Assembly: GCA_000310025.1 (NCBI GenBank)
Contig: FN648236.1
Coordinates: forward strand, 155,984-219,983
Source: Ectocarpus siliculosus
Taxonomy: Eukaryota; Sar; Phaeophyceae; Ectocarpales; Ectocarpaceae
DNA: 64,000 nt
Reading direction: 5' to 3'
The notes under the pieces are model-generated. The model worked only from the letters and a program-made list of their open reading frames with translations, made no database searches and was not told the origin of the DNA. Positions 12,001 to 24,810 of the stretch are shown here, one piece after another. The position numbers were made by a program, and so were the translations under genes. The number at the start of each line of letters is the position of its first letter. Position 1 is the stretch's first letter.

Positions 12001-15000
12001 GATTCCAATGGAAACGCCAACCCTGGCAAGAACGAGGGACAAGGAAAGCGGGCGCCGAATGAAAGCTTCGGGAAGAAAGCTGGCAGTAAGACTGGACGTT
12101 TCGACTACTCGTCATCTTATCTTCCAATTTTGTTCTTATTTCTTTGTGTTTCCATGATTTTGGTTTAGCTAGCCTGGATTTCGGAAAAGTGAGGCAGTTA
12201 GCGAGCTGTACGTGGCGGGGGTGTTCAGTACTCTCAGCGGTAGATTCGGAATATCATTTCTCCAAACACAACACCTATGGTTGCATGCCAAGTACTGCCG
12301 AAAATATATGCCTGCTTCGATAAGACTATGCGCCCACCTAGGAGAAAGTTTGCGGCTTGAGTACGACGGAGTGAAGTTCTCCTCCCCCACACCGACGTTC
12401 CAGCTATTGTTACTGGCTGGACCTGTGCACCACTCATGCTCGCGAAGTTCGTTGAATTCACGCGCATGGTCTAATCATCTCAGGAAATCCCTTCCTTTGG
12501 CGGGACGGGTGGATGCGGGAGAAAAAATGAAGATGACATGGGAGGGATCAGAAGGCGACGGCATGAAAAAATCAATATGTGTGTTCCTTTCTGGATCGTT
12601 CATGTGGGGTATTTTCGCACTGACCTAACTGGCTCGTCGATACCTTCGCCGAGCCCTGAGCCGAGGGGTGCTTCGCGCTGGAGCAAGCTTCAACTTGCGT
12701 ACCATCTCGACAAAAAAATCCCCAAAACTACGAACAGACCGTGAAACATTAACCTTATCCCTCGCGCGCACCCCTGTTTCCTTCGACGACAAGGGATTTT
12801 CAACTACTTCGGGGACGACGCGGCGGCGAAGGAGGTGGCTCTGTCGGAGGGGGCTTTTGATCCAGAGATTCCACACAAGCCGGAGTGGTCTTGCTCTCCC
12901 AGGAGTCTGGCGGTGCACCCTGATGGCTCCCAGGTGTGCGGTTTTGTTGCTGCCCCTCTTTACCATCGTCTCTTTCATGTTAATTTGACAGACACCGGTT
13001 ATCAGCGGATATTCTCGCTTGCCACTCCGACTCGGTCGACAATGGGGGCGTTGTCGTTGCCTCACCTTCTTCTCCTTACCTGAAAACACGCGGGTGTTGA
13101 CAGTTCTACTGTCAACACCGTCCTGGCCTCTATCCAGCTCTTCCTTTCCCTACTGTTAAGAGGAAAATGTTCAAATCACCGTGGTCGCAGGCTATTTCCG
13201 GGCAAGAAGCATTTGAAAAAAGAGGAGAAGCGGGCACACGTTAAATCCATTCACGAACGGATGAATGGGTTAGAGAGAAACAAGTGATTGGATGTATTTT
13301 CCCTCCTACTTGTCACATGTATGCTGTTGCACTTCTGCTAAAGGTGGCTTGCGGAGACAAAGGAGGCCGCATCTGTGTCTACGACCTGGAAGAAATGGAG
13401 CTGGCTCACATACAGGTGGGCCAACATAGCTTTGCGGTGGATTCGTTTACCCCTTTTCTTCTGCTCGTCTGTGGTGGGGGCAATGATGGCAACTGGGGCG
13501 GAATAGAGACGGGCTTGGTACTTTTCAGGGCGAACCCATATTGCCACGGTGAGAGACGGCCGAGATAGCCTCCTTTGGTTGCTTCCACTGCCGACTGATG
13601 GCGTGACGTCGGTGCTCTCGTATTGCGCCCTGGTATGCATTTCAACGCCACTACCGCTGCACCAATGTTGTCCCTGCTATCCTCAAGCCGTGGTCGCCTC
13701 CTTCTCATGTTTCTTCCGCTTGGCATCTCCCTACCGGGCGGCTGGGCAAACGATGATGGCGTCCTGGCCGTTGCAAAGTGCAGCGTGCACACGACGCTGA
13801 GGTCCTGTGCCTGGCCTACTCCCCTCTCATGGTTCCCGCTCCCTGTGGCGGGCGCAGTAGCAGCACCTCCCCAACTCCACCCTCCCCCGACAACGGTGGC
13901 GTTTCGGGTGACAACAGAGAACGTGGGGCAGGCGATGGCGGGGATGCCAGTGGCGCGAAGTCACTCTCTTCCACAGGGACAGTGTTGGTGGCGACGCCAC
14001 CCCCGTCATCAATTAGTAGTAGGATTAGTGCGGCGAGGGGTGTGGGCGCTTGGGATGCAGTGGACCCGCTTGACCCTGACGGCGCCGCGAAGAAGATACT
14101 CTCTCTGTCGTTGATGTCGTCGTCGTTGCCGCCGTCGTCGGCGACAGCGGCAGCCGTGCCGTCGGAGATGGGCCGAAACGCCGGTGGTCGTGAAGGGGAT
14201 GCCGGCATATCGCATGATGACGTCATCGACCGTGAGAGAGACGAACGGTACCCCGAGAGAAAGGAGTGTCGCCGGAACGAAGGCGGAGAAGGAGAAGATG
14301 CCCCATCCAACGACGCTTGTGCTCCGCGGCAGCAGAGTCAGACTGACGACTCAATCCGCCGCAGCCCGCTCGTGCTGCTGGCTTCGGCGAGCCGCGATCG
14401 TCTCGTGCGCGTGTTCGACGCGTCACGGTCACCTTTCGTTTACAGTGCTGGGGCTGGTGTTGGTGGTAGGGGGGCGGGCGGCGGCAGCGGTGCCTCCGAG
14501 GCGGCGACAACGGCGGCACGAGGGTCCGCTGCTGCGTGTGCGGAGAACGTTGTGGCCCACAGGAGCTCAAGAGGGAAGGAAGCCGGGCAACCAGGAGCGA
14601 GAGAGAACGCGGCGAACACGGATGCAACGGCCGCTCCAGGCGGTGCAGCTGAGACGGGGGTAGGGGCGGCGAGTGAGGCGGCCGGACTTCCGCTATTGAC
14701 GACTCTCGACAGCCACACGGGCTCCGTTAGTGCCGTCAAATTCTCGAAGGACGGAAAGAGGTAATTTGGGAAAATCTTGTTTGGCCATAGGTCCTCCAGA
14801 GTACACCTTCGTCAAACACACATGTATGTTGTCGTTGTCCTAGAAACTCACCGGAGGAAGGAGTGTTGTGAGCAATCACCGGATTTGGAAGAGGCATGTG
14901 TGGAAGAAGAGTGTGATAAGACGCCTTCTGTGTCGAAGCTTCAGGGAAGGACGATAGAGAGGCGGGCGAGCATGAGCATGGGATGGGGGCAACGGGGATA

Positions 15001-18000
15001 TCCCACCAATGCTGCGCGTCGTTGTCGGCAGTTGCTGATGTTCCTTCTCGACAAAGCATGCGTAACGGAAGAAACCTTGTCGGAGACCAAAATACTGTTT
15101 GTCAGGTGTCCAATACTTATCTATGATCGTCTTGCACGGAATAATTTGGATTTTCGTTCTGTGGTGTTGTATCGTGCTGTCGCTTTGAACGGCGGTGACA
15201 GGCTCATTACGGCGGGAGGCGATAAGACGTTAGTCCTGAACAGCGTCAGGGGACCGCACGTTCACAGGTAAAATTAGCAGACGCTTGTCGTGTGGTGTAG
15301 CACCAGCATTCGGCAACGTCTAAGGCTGCCAATGTGCTTCAAACAAAGTCAACATTGCCTATCGATTTTCTCGTGAAACGGCCTGGAGCCATTGAAGAAA
15401 ACCTTGCGAAAGTAAGAATAAAAAGGGTCGAGGCAGGGTTCAAGGAAGACCCCGAAAATAGTGGGAATGTGGCGTTAAGTTTGATGTAGAGTGTCGGGAC
15501 GGCCCATCCCGATGTATCCCATCCCGATGTTTCCCATCGGGAATCGTAAGGCAGCCAATGTAGGAGACTCGAGTCGATCATGGCCGTGGTACAGTATACT
15601 TCTTGGAGTAATATTCAAAGTTCGAGCTTCACCATACCCCGCCAAGACCACACCCGATCATGCTTGATACACGAACTAAGAAGGCACGGAGCACGGAACT
15701 TTGGCTGCACCGCTAAGATAATAACTACTGCCGCTGGATTTCGATATGCATTGGTGGTGAACTGGGTTTGTTTCCGCTGCCGTTTCTTCCGCCCATGATG
15801 GATCGCAGGCTGAGAGCGGTGAAAGTCCCGCAGGGCACAATCTACGGCCTCGACGTCGACCCCACCAACAAGTACATCATCACCGCCGGCCAGGTAATGA
15901 CTTCTGTTGTGGCTGCAGAGGGAAGCTCTGTGACTCGTCGCGTAAGACTGAGATACCCAATGTTTATTCACCACTCAGATCTTGGGCCTTGTCGCGATGC
16001 ACGAGGCCAAGAGCAAGGTACACTATCACTTTCTGGTGGATGTGACGTAGTTGTTCAGTTGTCATCGAGGTAGAAGTTAACGTGGCGACCATTTCTACAC
16101 AATGTACGAACGACGATTCGCAAGATCCGTCCGCTCTCGATGCGTACAGCACTTGTGTAGTTTATCGAAAAAATATTGTGATCCCGATCACCGGTCCGCA
16201 GACAGACGGAGTCATCGTGTGGTTTCTGGCGTGCATGCTTTTGGCCGGTTTTATGCGTCGTCACGCGCTGCTCTACGTAAGTGGTCTGCTGAGAATGACG
16301 GGGAAGCAACTGGGTCACTCTCTCGATGTGTGTTGGTAGATTGTGTTTGATTTTGTCTCTTGGAGACGTTCCCAATGGGTGGTTCCCTCGAACCTTCCCT
16401 GTCACATATCGTACATGATGAAAATTTGTGCATGGTTTTGTGTAGTTGCGAAACATCTATAATACTACGGAGAGCAAGGCCCACGTGGAATTTCTCCTTT
16501 CCACCCCCACCCCGTGTGCCGCTGAACAGGACAAACGCCTCAATATCTGGAGCACCATTTCCGGAAAACACGTCAGGGCGTACCAGGTGGAACCGTTAAC
16601 GAAGACGCCAAACCCATCGCCGTCAGCCGAATCGACAGCGGGAGGACAAGGCGGTGCCAGCGTGGGGGAAGGCCCACGAGATAAGGGAGACACAGGGGGG
16701 GAGCTTTTCAAGGTCGACTTGGATCCCACGGGGATGTACGCGGCGGCGTGCAGCTTCGATAAGGTGTGCGCGCGGTGCTCGATAGCTGTAAGCGTGGCAG
16801 CATTATGATTCTTTTTTTTTTGCGGTACTTTCTCATTGTGCTACTGTTATAGTTCACGTTGGGAACGCTCCCGCTTGTTTTTTCGACGATATGACGAAAG
16901 AATTGTGTTGTTTCCATCCCATACCACGAAGAATAGTCGATCGTGTTGCATCTTTTATCTCCCCTTGATGCGGATGGTGAGGCTTTGGTCCAATCCTCTT
17001 TTGTCACTACATGTATGCTTTATGCCACGATCGCCACTAAACCGTTCCGCGACTTGTCGCACAGTAGCGGTCTGCTGACCGAAAGAAGGCATATAAACAA
17101 GCTTTCATATACACTAAATGCGCATCGTTCACATTGGCTGGGCTCGATTCTTGCTGTACGTTAACGTCTTACGATAAATACAAACGCGACAACGAGCAGT
17201 GGATCCGACTCTTCGATTTCTACTCTGGGGAGTGTTTGGCGAAGGTGGCGGGCCACAGCGAGCTGGCGACGGGCGTGAGGTTCACCCCTGATGGGCGACG
17301 CCTCGTTACCACGGGAGGTGAAGTGGGATAGGCGGGGTACTCTCGCGGTGTTCCTGCCGAACAATATCGACAGTCGCATCCGAACCCTAGTATGGAGTAT
17401 GTCCGACTTTCACGATGGGGGGGGGCCTTCAAGTAGTGACGCGAGGGTATTGGGATTTCTTCCGGTATTTAGTTAGATGGTGTGGGTTCTGCGATCCTTT
17501 TGTGAAGCGGGCCTATGCGAGAATTTGGACCATCGACCAGGAGGCACAGAGGAATAACACCTCATTCGCCGTTGTTTCGCCTTCGCATGCCCCATCTTAC
17601 CCCACGATTGGGAACCTGAAGGCGACGGGGTAATGTTCGTGTGGCGACTTTCCTCGGAGCTGCACGAGTCCATGCGAGATAGAATGTGCGAGCTGAGGCC
17701 AGGGGGAGAGACGGCAGGTGGTGGCAGCATTCGCGGGACTCGTGACGGTGGCCGTGGCGGCAGTACGTTGTCGTCGGATACACCAACGCCGACATCGGCA
17801 GCAGCAACAGCCGCGGCAGCAGCAATACCACCGCCAACACCGCCAATACCGCCACCATCGGAGGCAAGTGTAGACGAGAGATACGTATCCGGTTAATCGA
17901 AACAGGACCGCTTGGGCCGAATACGCCAATCGTTTAGTTTAAGCACACCCCTTGGGCAAGAAGGCCTCGGAAACCGCATATACCAAGAAGTATTCACTTG

Positions 18001-21000
18001 CCACAGCGATCTGTGAGGAAGGCAACAATCCAGTTTTTTCACCGGGTGGAGGCCCCCCAATAGATGCAATGTTGAATGGAATGGCCGGTGCTGAGTGAAC
18101 ACGACCTGCTGTGCTCCAACCGCCCTTGTTTCATATCAAGGCCATACAAGTACCAACCGGCAGAGTCGTCGCGACGTTTCCCCGCCTCAAAACAGCGCCA
18201 CCCTTCATCATCCGTCGGTCGTTCTTCCACGAAACACGGCACTCTTCGGATTCTTCCACTCTTCTGAAGAACGCTTATGCACCATGTCCCTTTCGTAAAG
18301 AATGTATCGCTTCACCCTTTCCGGAATGGGCGGCCAGTAACAAATCGTTTTCATTGGCTTTCATCGCGCAGAACCCGGCTGCACGAGATACCGCCGAGAC
18401 TGGTGTTCCAACGACCGTAACATCGGGAGATCTGGGGCTCTCCGCGGCAGATGGTGCCGACCACAACGGGGGTGACAGCGGCGACGGGGCACGGGACTCT
18501 GGGCTGCAAGCGGGGCCGGCAAAGGGCGGCATGGACGCTAGCGCGAAAACCAAGTCCGTGACAGACAGTGCCACCGACAACGGGGGTAGCAGCGGCGATG
18601 GAGCACGGGGGCCTGGGTCGCAAGTGACGCCCGCGAAGAGCGGCGTAGAGGCTCGCGCGAAAGCCAAAGCTGATGCAAAGGCCCGCCTTAGGTGAGATAG
18701 AACGGTGCTGGTGTCGAAGTCTCTGCAGGCGCACATTTGTTGCCGGTTGGACTCTTAACCCCCCGAAGTACCTCCGTTGGTGAAGGGAGTCTGACCGATG
18801 ATAATGTCGGGATGTTCTCAGTGATCACTGGTAAATTACGAAGTCCTTCCTGTTAGGCTCCAACTTTTGCCTGTGTGAGAGGCTTTTGTGTCCGTGCTCC
18901 TACGCAGTGGGGTGGATCACGTTGGAATTGCGTCCACCGGCTCGAATGGCAACATAGCCCGGGAGGTGCTCAGCAGCCGGACCGCCGGTCGCGTCTGATA
19001 CTGCCTGCGAGACAAGTTGTGAAAAGTAGGCAGGGGGCGAGGCGGGGGGAGGAGAAGGTCAGAAAATGAGGCGAGCTCTCGGAAAGTATGCTCCTTGTGG
19101 AGTTGGCGTGAGGAACTGCAGTACGGTTTGAGTTCACCAAGACTTATGAAAATCCAACCCCACGCAAACTTCCTGGGCATGTCTGTTGGGCACGCGTGTG
19201 CTTCCTGCGGCTTGATGCTCCCGAAGGTTTCAGAGGTACCAACTCCCGGCCTGGGCGCACACTCAGCAAGGGTTAGCGCCTACAGCCACCCCGGCAGCGG
19301 CAAACACCCCGCCCTCGTCATCAATGCCGGCGAAGGATTCCCTTGGCGCGGAAAAATCCGCTTCAGAGGGTGCAGAAACAACACCTGTAACTGGATGCAG
19401 CGGTGGGAGTGACGGTGGCCGCGGCGGTGCTGGACTTGGTAGTGTTGGTGGTGATGGCTCTGGTGATGCTGCGGCGAAGGTTGATGGAGATATTGTAGAG
19501 GCGGAAGTAGGTGATGTGGTCGATCTTGGCCGGGATTCTCCTCCGCCGATGTTAGCGGCTTTGGTGCCCACTGTCCCGGTTGGGGGCGGATCGTTTTCGC
19601 GAGATCGTCGGGGCAGCAAAGAGAGCAGCAGATCCATCAACGACGGCCAAGACGACGGAGAGTATGGCAGTAGTAGCGGCGCCATCATTGAGACCAGAAC
19701 CGCGAGCAAGACCGCCGAGACGAAAAGTGAAAGCACCAACAACACTGAGGCCGAAGCCAGTTCGCCCGATAGCAGTTCGGGCGTCACATACGGTGGATCC
19801 TCGTCACCATCCCTCTACCTGATCCCACCAACGTCCGCTCAGCAGAAAGGAGCCGCAACAGTAAAAGGTAAACAGAAACTGCAGAAAGCGACAAGCCCGG
19901 AGCCGGAAGCAATGGCGGCGATCCCCGCTGACGATATTCGTGTAGTCATGCCCACGACAGCTGCAACGACGACGTCACCTTTGAGAGAAGGCAGAGATGC
20001 TGCTGCCAAGGGTAGTGGAGGCGGTCGTGCCCCGGTGATATCTCGCGCAAGATGGGGGATTCGTCGAGAAGGGGTGGCAGCAGCGGCGGGGTCGGCGAAA
20101 ACCGCGACTCCATCAGCACGAGGGAGCAAGGGCGACGTGTTGGCTGCGGCTCGCGGTCGGTGGGAGAGGCGCGGCGTTCAGGAAGAGGTGGGACTTCACG
20201 CGGCATGTAGCTCATTCGAGCTAGTCTGTTGGTGAATCCGACAAGTTTGGTTTCGGGGAACGGGCGGGAGTAGGTGCGGGGTCGACGACATCAGATCATT
20301 GGGAAGTGCACAAAATGCAACTGAGAAGTCACCCTTTCTTGGTTCGGTTTTACGTGGCGGGAAGAACAGGGTTCGGCAATCGTTCTTTGGTAATTTCGAC
20401 CCTTCTTTGGGTAAGTTTGAATGTTTAGGTTTCATCCGAAACGTTTGTAGCCGGAAAATATACCAGCATTCGTAGAATAGCAATGTTTGGAAAATCCCTT
20501 CATGCCGGCATCGCTCGGCCCACGGATCGACTGCTCGCGGGTTGTTGTTTGATCGGTTGACCGTATTGAGGCATGCGGCGCACTTGTGTGTGATGTGCCA
20601 TGAAGGAGCGCGTTTAACGCTCGTCCTTTCGAAAGCAATCCTTTCCTTGGTTTCAGCCAAGCGTTTGGGTGCAGGTGCGTGTGACTTTAAGCTTGTCTTC
20701 GTTTTTCCGCCTTGTTATGACTTGCTTTCTTCGAACGGTGTGAATGTCCGGTATACTCTAACGTTTGCAGGGATCACTTGAGATTGTTGGACATCGAGCG
20801 GGAACGAAGAACAATTTCCAGAAATTTTCCAACCAGACGTCGGCGTCGGCGGAACGGGCGGAGGAAACCCAACAGGCGTCGGTGGCCAAACCTGATGGAG
20901 GCACAAGTGTGGGCAAGGCGCCGGCGAGTCTGGCAGAGTTTCGAGAAGACGAAGACGGAGTAATAATGGGCGACCCAGGTAAATATCACAGGAACGGTGA

Positions 21001-24000
21001 TGTGAGGGAAGGAGCGGTGGGGACTTTCTGGCCTCGTTGCTTGTGGACGCGAGCACTGCAGAGGAGTGAGTGTAAAAGTTTCTTGGGACGAACCCCGATC
21101 GATGCGGACCAGAAGAAATGAAAAGGCTGCAAGGCAGCGGGACACGTGAAAGGGCCGATATAATGACGAACCAAAGAGAGCGACGGGTATCCGTACAGAA
21201 ACAGGAAATCAGGAGGCTAGGGACCTTTTTTTTTGGATTTTCGCCATTGTCCCACATTTTCCACTCCCTCTTCGCCGATTGTTGATGCATTTTCCCTTCC
21301 TCCGCCCTACGATGCCGGCGATGGCGATGACGACGCCACACTACGCCAAACTCTTGATTTCGTTCCCCCCAACCAACTCACTTGCTTTGCTTCCACGACG
21401 AACCACTCGTTTAAACTACGTAGACGACCATGAAATGGATGAGCACGAGTACTCGATGGACGACGACTTCGAGGAGGCCGGCCTGGGTCGAGCGGGGGCA
21501 AATGAAACGCCAAAGATAGACGAACCTGGGCCACCACCTTTCGTCGCCGGAGGCCGGGGTGGCGACCTTCGGCGCTCCGAGGACAATCGCGAGCACGATA
21601 CGCCCTCCCCTTCTGATCGGAAAGGACGGGCGTTGTTACCGTCTGACCCCACCCCCGTTGCCGTTTCCGGCGGACGTGACAATTCTTCTCCGTGGCACGA
21701 CGCTGGAAACGGTCAAGCAATGTTCGTTCCGGAGGCCCGGGAGGCGGCGAAGATGCTTCTCGACGATGTCGAGCGAGATGGTTTGAAGGAAACCGGCGAC
21801 CGCAGACACGACGGGAGCGGCGCTTGTGTGGATGGTGACGACGCAACAGCGGCAAATGTGGATGTCACAGATGTCAAGTGTATGACAGCTAGTACGGCGG
21901 TCGCGCGCCCTGTGCCACCGTCGGCCACCGCGACAACTGCTGCTGCTGCTGCTGCTAATGATGATGATGACGACGATGTTTCTCTGACAACGTATGAGGG
22001 GGTCAAACATGGAGGAAATTCTTGCAATGACGACAGCAATCCGGGTAGTAAGGAAGGTAGCAGCAGCCTTCGGAGAGGAAACAGCTTCCGGTCAAGAGCA
22101 AGCGGCGAAGGTAGTGCCGTCGCCGCGTCTTTGGAGGGAGGAGGCCGACCGGGGCCCACCACCTCGACCGCTAGCAGTGAGTCCTCGGAGAGAACTGCTG
22201 CGGACCAGAGGGAAGAGGGTGCGTCGTCCAAGAGGGGCCGTCGAATAAGCGAGACGGAAGGAGCGGTGGAGACCATGAGGAGAAAACTATCCGCGATGGG
22301 GTTCCTGGAGGCCGGTGGTGACAATCCCAGCTGTGAAGACGAAGGGGCTGCCGCCGCAAAACATGTCGGTGAGGAGAAGAGGTTTTCCCCAGTCAACGCG
22401 CTTTCTAAAGCGCCCAGACAATCCGCAGAAGGCCGTGGTAGTCCCCTTGTCAGCGGGAAGGGTGCTACTACTGTTGCTGCTTCCACTGTCGATGCGGAGA
22501 CCGAAGAGAGGGGGCGTACCGGCAACGCCGGCGCCGAAGATGAGGGCGAAGATCGTCGAATAGCTGCCGAGCCCGCGGCCTCTTCACCCCCTCCTCCTCC
22601 TCTGCCGTCACGACCACCACCTCCACTGTCACGTTCGCCTTGTTTAGAGTGCCGCCCAGCTGGACCCGATGCGGACGGATTTCGGACCGATGAAGTTCCG
22701 GTCGCCACACCAATCGACTCCCTTACGGTGGACGTGCAAGGTGCCGATGACGACGGTGTGGAAGCTAGTTCGAGCGGCTTAGGCGACACACCTTCTTCCA
22801 ATCGAGGGACGAATGCGGGCCACGAACACCCGCTGGAGAGTGGAAGTTCATCGATCCTCTCGTCCGGTCGTCGCCGGCGCCGCCGGTATCACCACAGCCG
22901 CCCAGAAGAAAAGAACGTGGACCGAGGAAGCGTTTCCCCCTTCACCGCCAGCAACGGGGTCGCGGTCGCTCTCCCGCGGCCGGACAAGGAGTACGAGGAG
23001 GCCCTCCTGCGTCTCACCGAAGCGGCTTCGCACGCCGCAGAGCTGTACCGGGAGCTCACGGAGGCGTCTTCCGCCTCTCTCGTGTCGCAGGAAACGGAGA
23101 CGGGGACAAGGGCGGGCACCGAGGACGAGGGATCAGGTGTGGGGTTGGAATCCTTCCCCTCGATGTCGTCGGTGGGGCTTGGGAGTGCTGTTCGCAAGCT
23201 CACACATGCAGGTAGTTTTTCTGCCTCAGACTCCGACTGTGAAGGCTTGACACAATTTCGCGTGGGTTCATCGCTACCGTGCTAGCGTTGGCAGTCAATG
23301 TAGAGACCAGAGAGATGTGCCAAGCCCTGAATTTTCGCGGTATTCCCGAGAGAAGTTCGGGTGAAACGCGCATCCCACTTACGGACGCGGTGTTGATAGA
23401 TGTGCTTGTTCCTTTTCACATTACAGGCAAACATGTGTAGGCTGCGATGATCCTCCTTTCTTTCCGTGCCGTTGTAGTCGTCAGGAAGCGCACAATCTCC
23501 AGGAAAACGAACAGCATGAACCCATCTACGAGACAAATTAATGCAGAACAAAGGCACACAAGAGCGCGTGTAGGCAATTGCGCGGACGTTTTCGTGGCCT
23601 GTGCTCATTTCGAATCGGGCTCGTTACCTTAGACTGCGTTCCGCATGTGTGAACGCATGTGTGGAATCTTGTTCAGGCTAGCGTTTCGGTTGGATGGACA
23701 GGAGGTGATGCATGATTGTACTGCTCGCACGCCGTGTGTCTTCTGATTATGGCTTTTTCTCAGGTGGCGAGCACGAAGAAAGAAAACAAGGCAACGGCGG
23801 CAGCGGCAGTGGCCGTGTAGCAGCGTTAACATCATCGCCATCCATGGCACCATCGACTTCAATGAGCCATCCAGGAGAGTCAGACGGGGATGACGAATCT
23901 TATGACGATGACGACGAATGGGAAGATGAAGAGGAAGTACTCGATGAAGAAGACCCCCATGCCACAGCAGAAAACAGAACAGGCCAAGGACAGGGAGGGG

Positions 24001-24810
24001 TTCGAGATGGGCTGGGACAACTCGCTCTCGAAAGATCGTTTAGGGAGAGCTTCGCCTGCGTAAACGGCATCTTGTCAGTTATGGCGGGCAAGGGGATCCC
24101 CGCCGCGTCTCCAGCTTCGCCCTCGCCAGCAAGTATTGGCGGGAGCTGTGCCAACAGCAGCAGCGGTAGCGGCTCTGTACCGGGTGCTGCCAGCAACACC
24201 GGCAGCACCACCGGCGGCAGGCTTGCAGCTATGAGCAAACACAAGATTGGCACGGAATCATCGTCGTCGCACCAGTCAGCCGAAAGAGATAGGGGCGGAC
24301 TAGCCTCACCGCCGGGCCTATCCTTATCGTTCCTCCCTCCACCACCCAGACGAGCACAGGCGAGAGAGATGGCGAGCCCTGGCGGATCGGAGACGATAGT
24401 TGGGGGGTTAAGGGCGGTGATTCCTGGCACAACGGCGGAGAAGGTTGAGGCTCTACCGGTCGCCGAGGCTGGCGATAAAGGGGCAGGTTCGGTTGAGTCG
24501 AGAAGCAGGCGGGCTCTTGGTGGCGCAGAAGAACAGCTGCCAGCAGAGATGACGGGCATGCTTCACCGATACTCGGAGATGATGCTCAAGGTGGTGCAGG
24601 TAGGCGACGCACTTGCGATGGGTGGGACGGATGCTGAAATGTTTCTTGGGTGTTTCCATCATTCCGCACCAACCTCTCAGATCGGGATATCATGGGCCTG
24701 TGTCTGATTCTAAATACTGTATGCTCCAGGGATACGTGCAAGAAAAATACTGTCCGCCCACCCCTTCTACTCTTGGTCGCAGACGTTTTCGTGTGGTGCT
24801 TTCAGCGTAA
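6065..24810 (+). CDS. WDR62/MAPKBP1-type WD40 scaffold protein (5' end missing)
   Basis: Homologue of animal WDR62/MAPKBP1, scaffolds acting at spindle poles/centrosomes and in JNK signalling. Exons: 6065-6174, 6558-6789, 7367-7402, 8366-8823, 9313-9938, 11550-11715, 11937-12085, 12794-12933, 13344-13415, 13784-14760, 15202-15267, 15809-15893, 16530-16763, 17200-17317, 17622-17863, 18372-18691, 19236-20187, 20771-20978, 21424-23211, 23764-24599, 24730-24810. All phases agree. Family-diagnostic strings occur in order: VAYPAGCVVVIYQPRRNRQ, VSCLAFSRDG, VTCSADNTVRVWDL, SNIYSKHLLRVLY, HDAEVLCLAYS, LLASASRDRLVRVFD, LFDFYSGECLAKVAGHSE, VMFVWRL. They make up the double propeller (about residues 1-1175). 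The C-terminal 1,450 residues are Ser/Gly/Ala/Glu-rich, with a helix near the end (ALLRLTEAASHAAELYRELT) that the animal proteins resemble. Introns after 11715 and 17863 need GC donors. Exons before 17622 are firm; the last six are supported mainly by phase. Confidence 0.85.
6265..6307 (+). repeat. CAG/CAA trinucleotide repeat
   Basis: An imperfect (CAG)n/(CAA)n run lies within the first recognised intron of the WDR62-like gene (6175-6557). It would read as Gln, Ser or Ala in the three frames, but intron phase places it outside the coding sequence. Confidence 0.85.
10440..11370 (-). mobile_element. Antisense reverse-transcriptase-type retroelement relic in a WDR62-like intron
   Basis: On the minus strand, inside the intron 9939-11549, fragments read in order: PLEYAEEAWKGYKNVVR (about 11265-11185), MKAAKIILGRSKLTRKAAVR with LGTQALRSER (11170-11075), KWQYRMYGMGEERLP, and WAKVVDDVWKDL (to about 10905). 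Farther on come CGSEGEDRVHANTECP and YKKEREVY (10640-10500). This is the C-terminal order of LINE-type reverse transcriptases: thumb/connection, then a Cys/His-rich tail. Several frame changes show it is inactive. No endonuclease, catalytic YxDD box or poly(A) tail was seen, so only the 3' portion remains. It is a different lineage or region from the plus-strand relic at 4133-4850. Confidence 0.6.
10562..10661. repeat. 50-bp tandem duplication within the retroelement relic
   Basis: Two adjacent 50-bp copies (10562-10611 and 10612-10661) share the start CCGGTCTTCG and the end TTTGAACTTGTCGTCTTCAT, with a handful of substitutions between. On the minus strand each would encode the acidic-to-Cys stretch DEDDKFK..CGSE, so the duplication falls on the Cys/His tail of the relic. 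Confidence 0.85.
13093..13119. repeat. Perfect 12-bp inverted repeat with 3-nt loop
   Basis: GGTGTTGACAGT, then TCT, then ACTGTCAACACC form a perfect hairpin within the intron 12934-13343 of the WDR62-like gene. It is not followed by a T-run and lies in a eukaryotic intron, so a bacterial-type terminator reading does not apply. Confidence 0.9.
18462..18672 (+). repeat. Internal tandem repeat of about 100 bp in a coding exon
   Basis: Two copies (about 18462-18559 and 18574-18672) lie in exon 18372-18691 of the WDR62-like gene. Each encodes a stretch of about 33 residues of the form DNGGxSGDGARxxGxQ..PAK.G..A.AK, in frame. The copies are similar but clearly diverged at the DNA level, so the duplication is not recent. 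Confidence 0.75.

Noticed and set aside
13093-13119. Hairpin as a rho-independent terminator
   Set aside because: No T-run follows and the locus is a eukaryotic intron.
21713-22801. Long minus-strand open frame (362 codons)
   Set aside because: It is the antisense shadow of the large Ser/Glu-rich exon 21424-23211 and has the low-complexity composition expected of a reverse complement.
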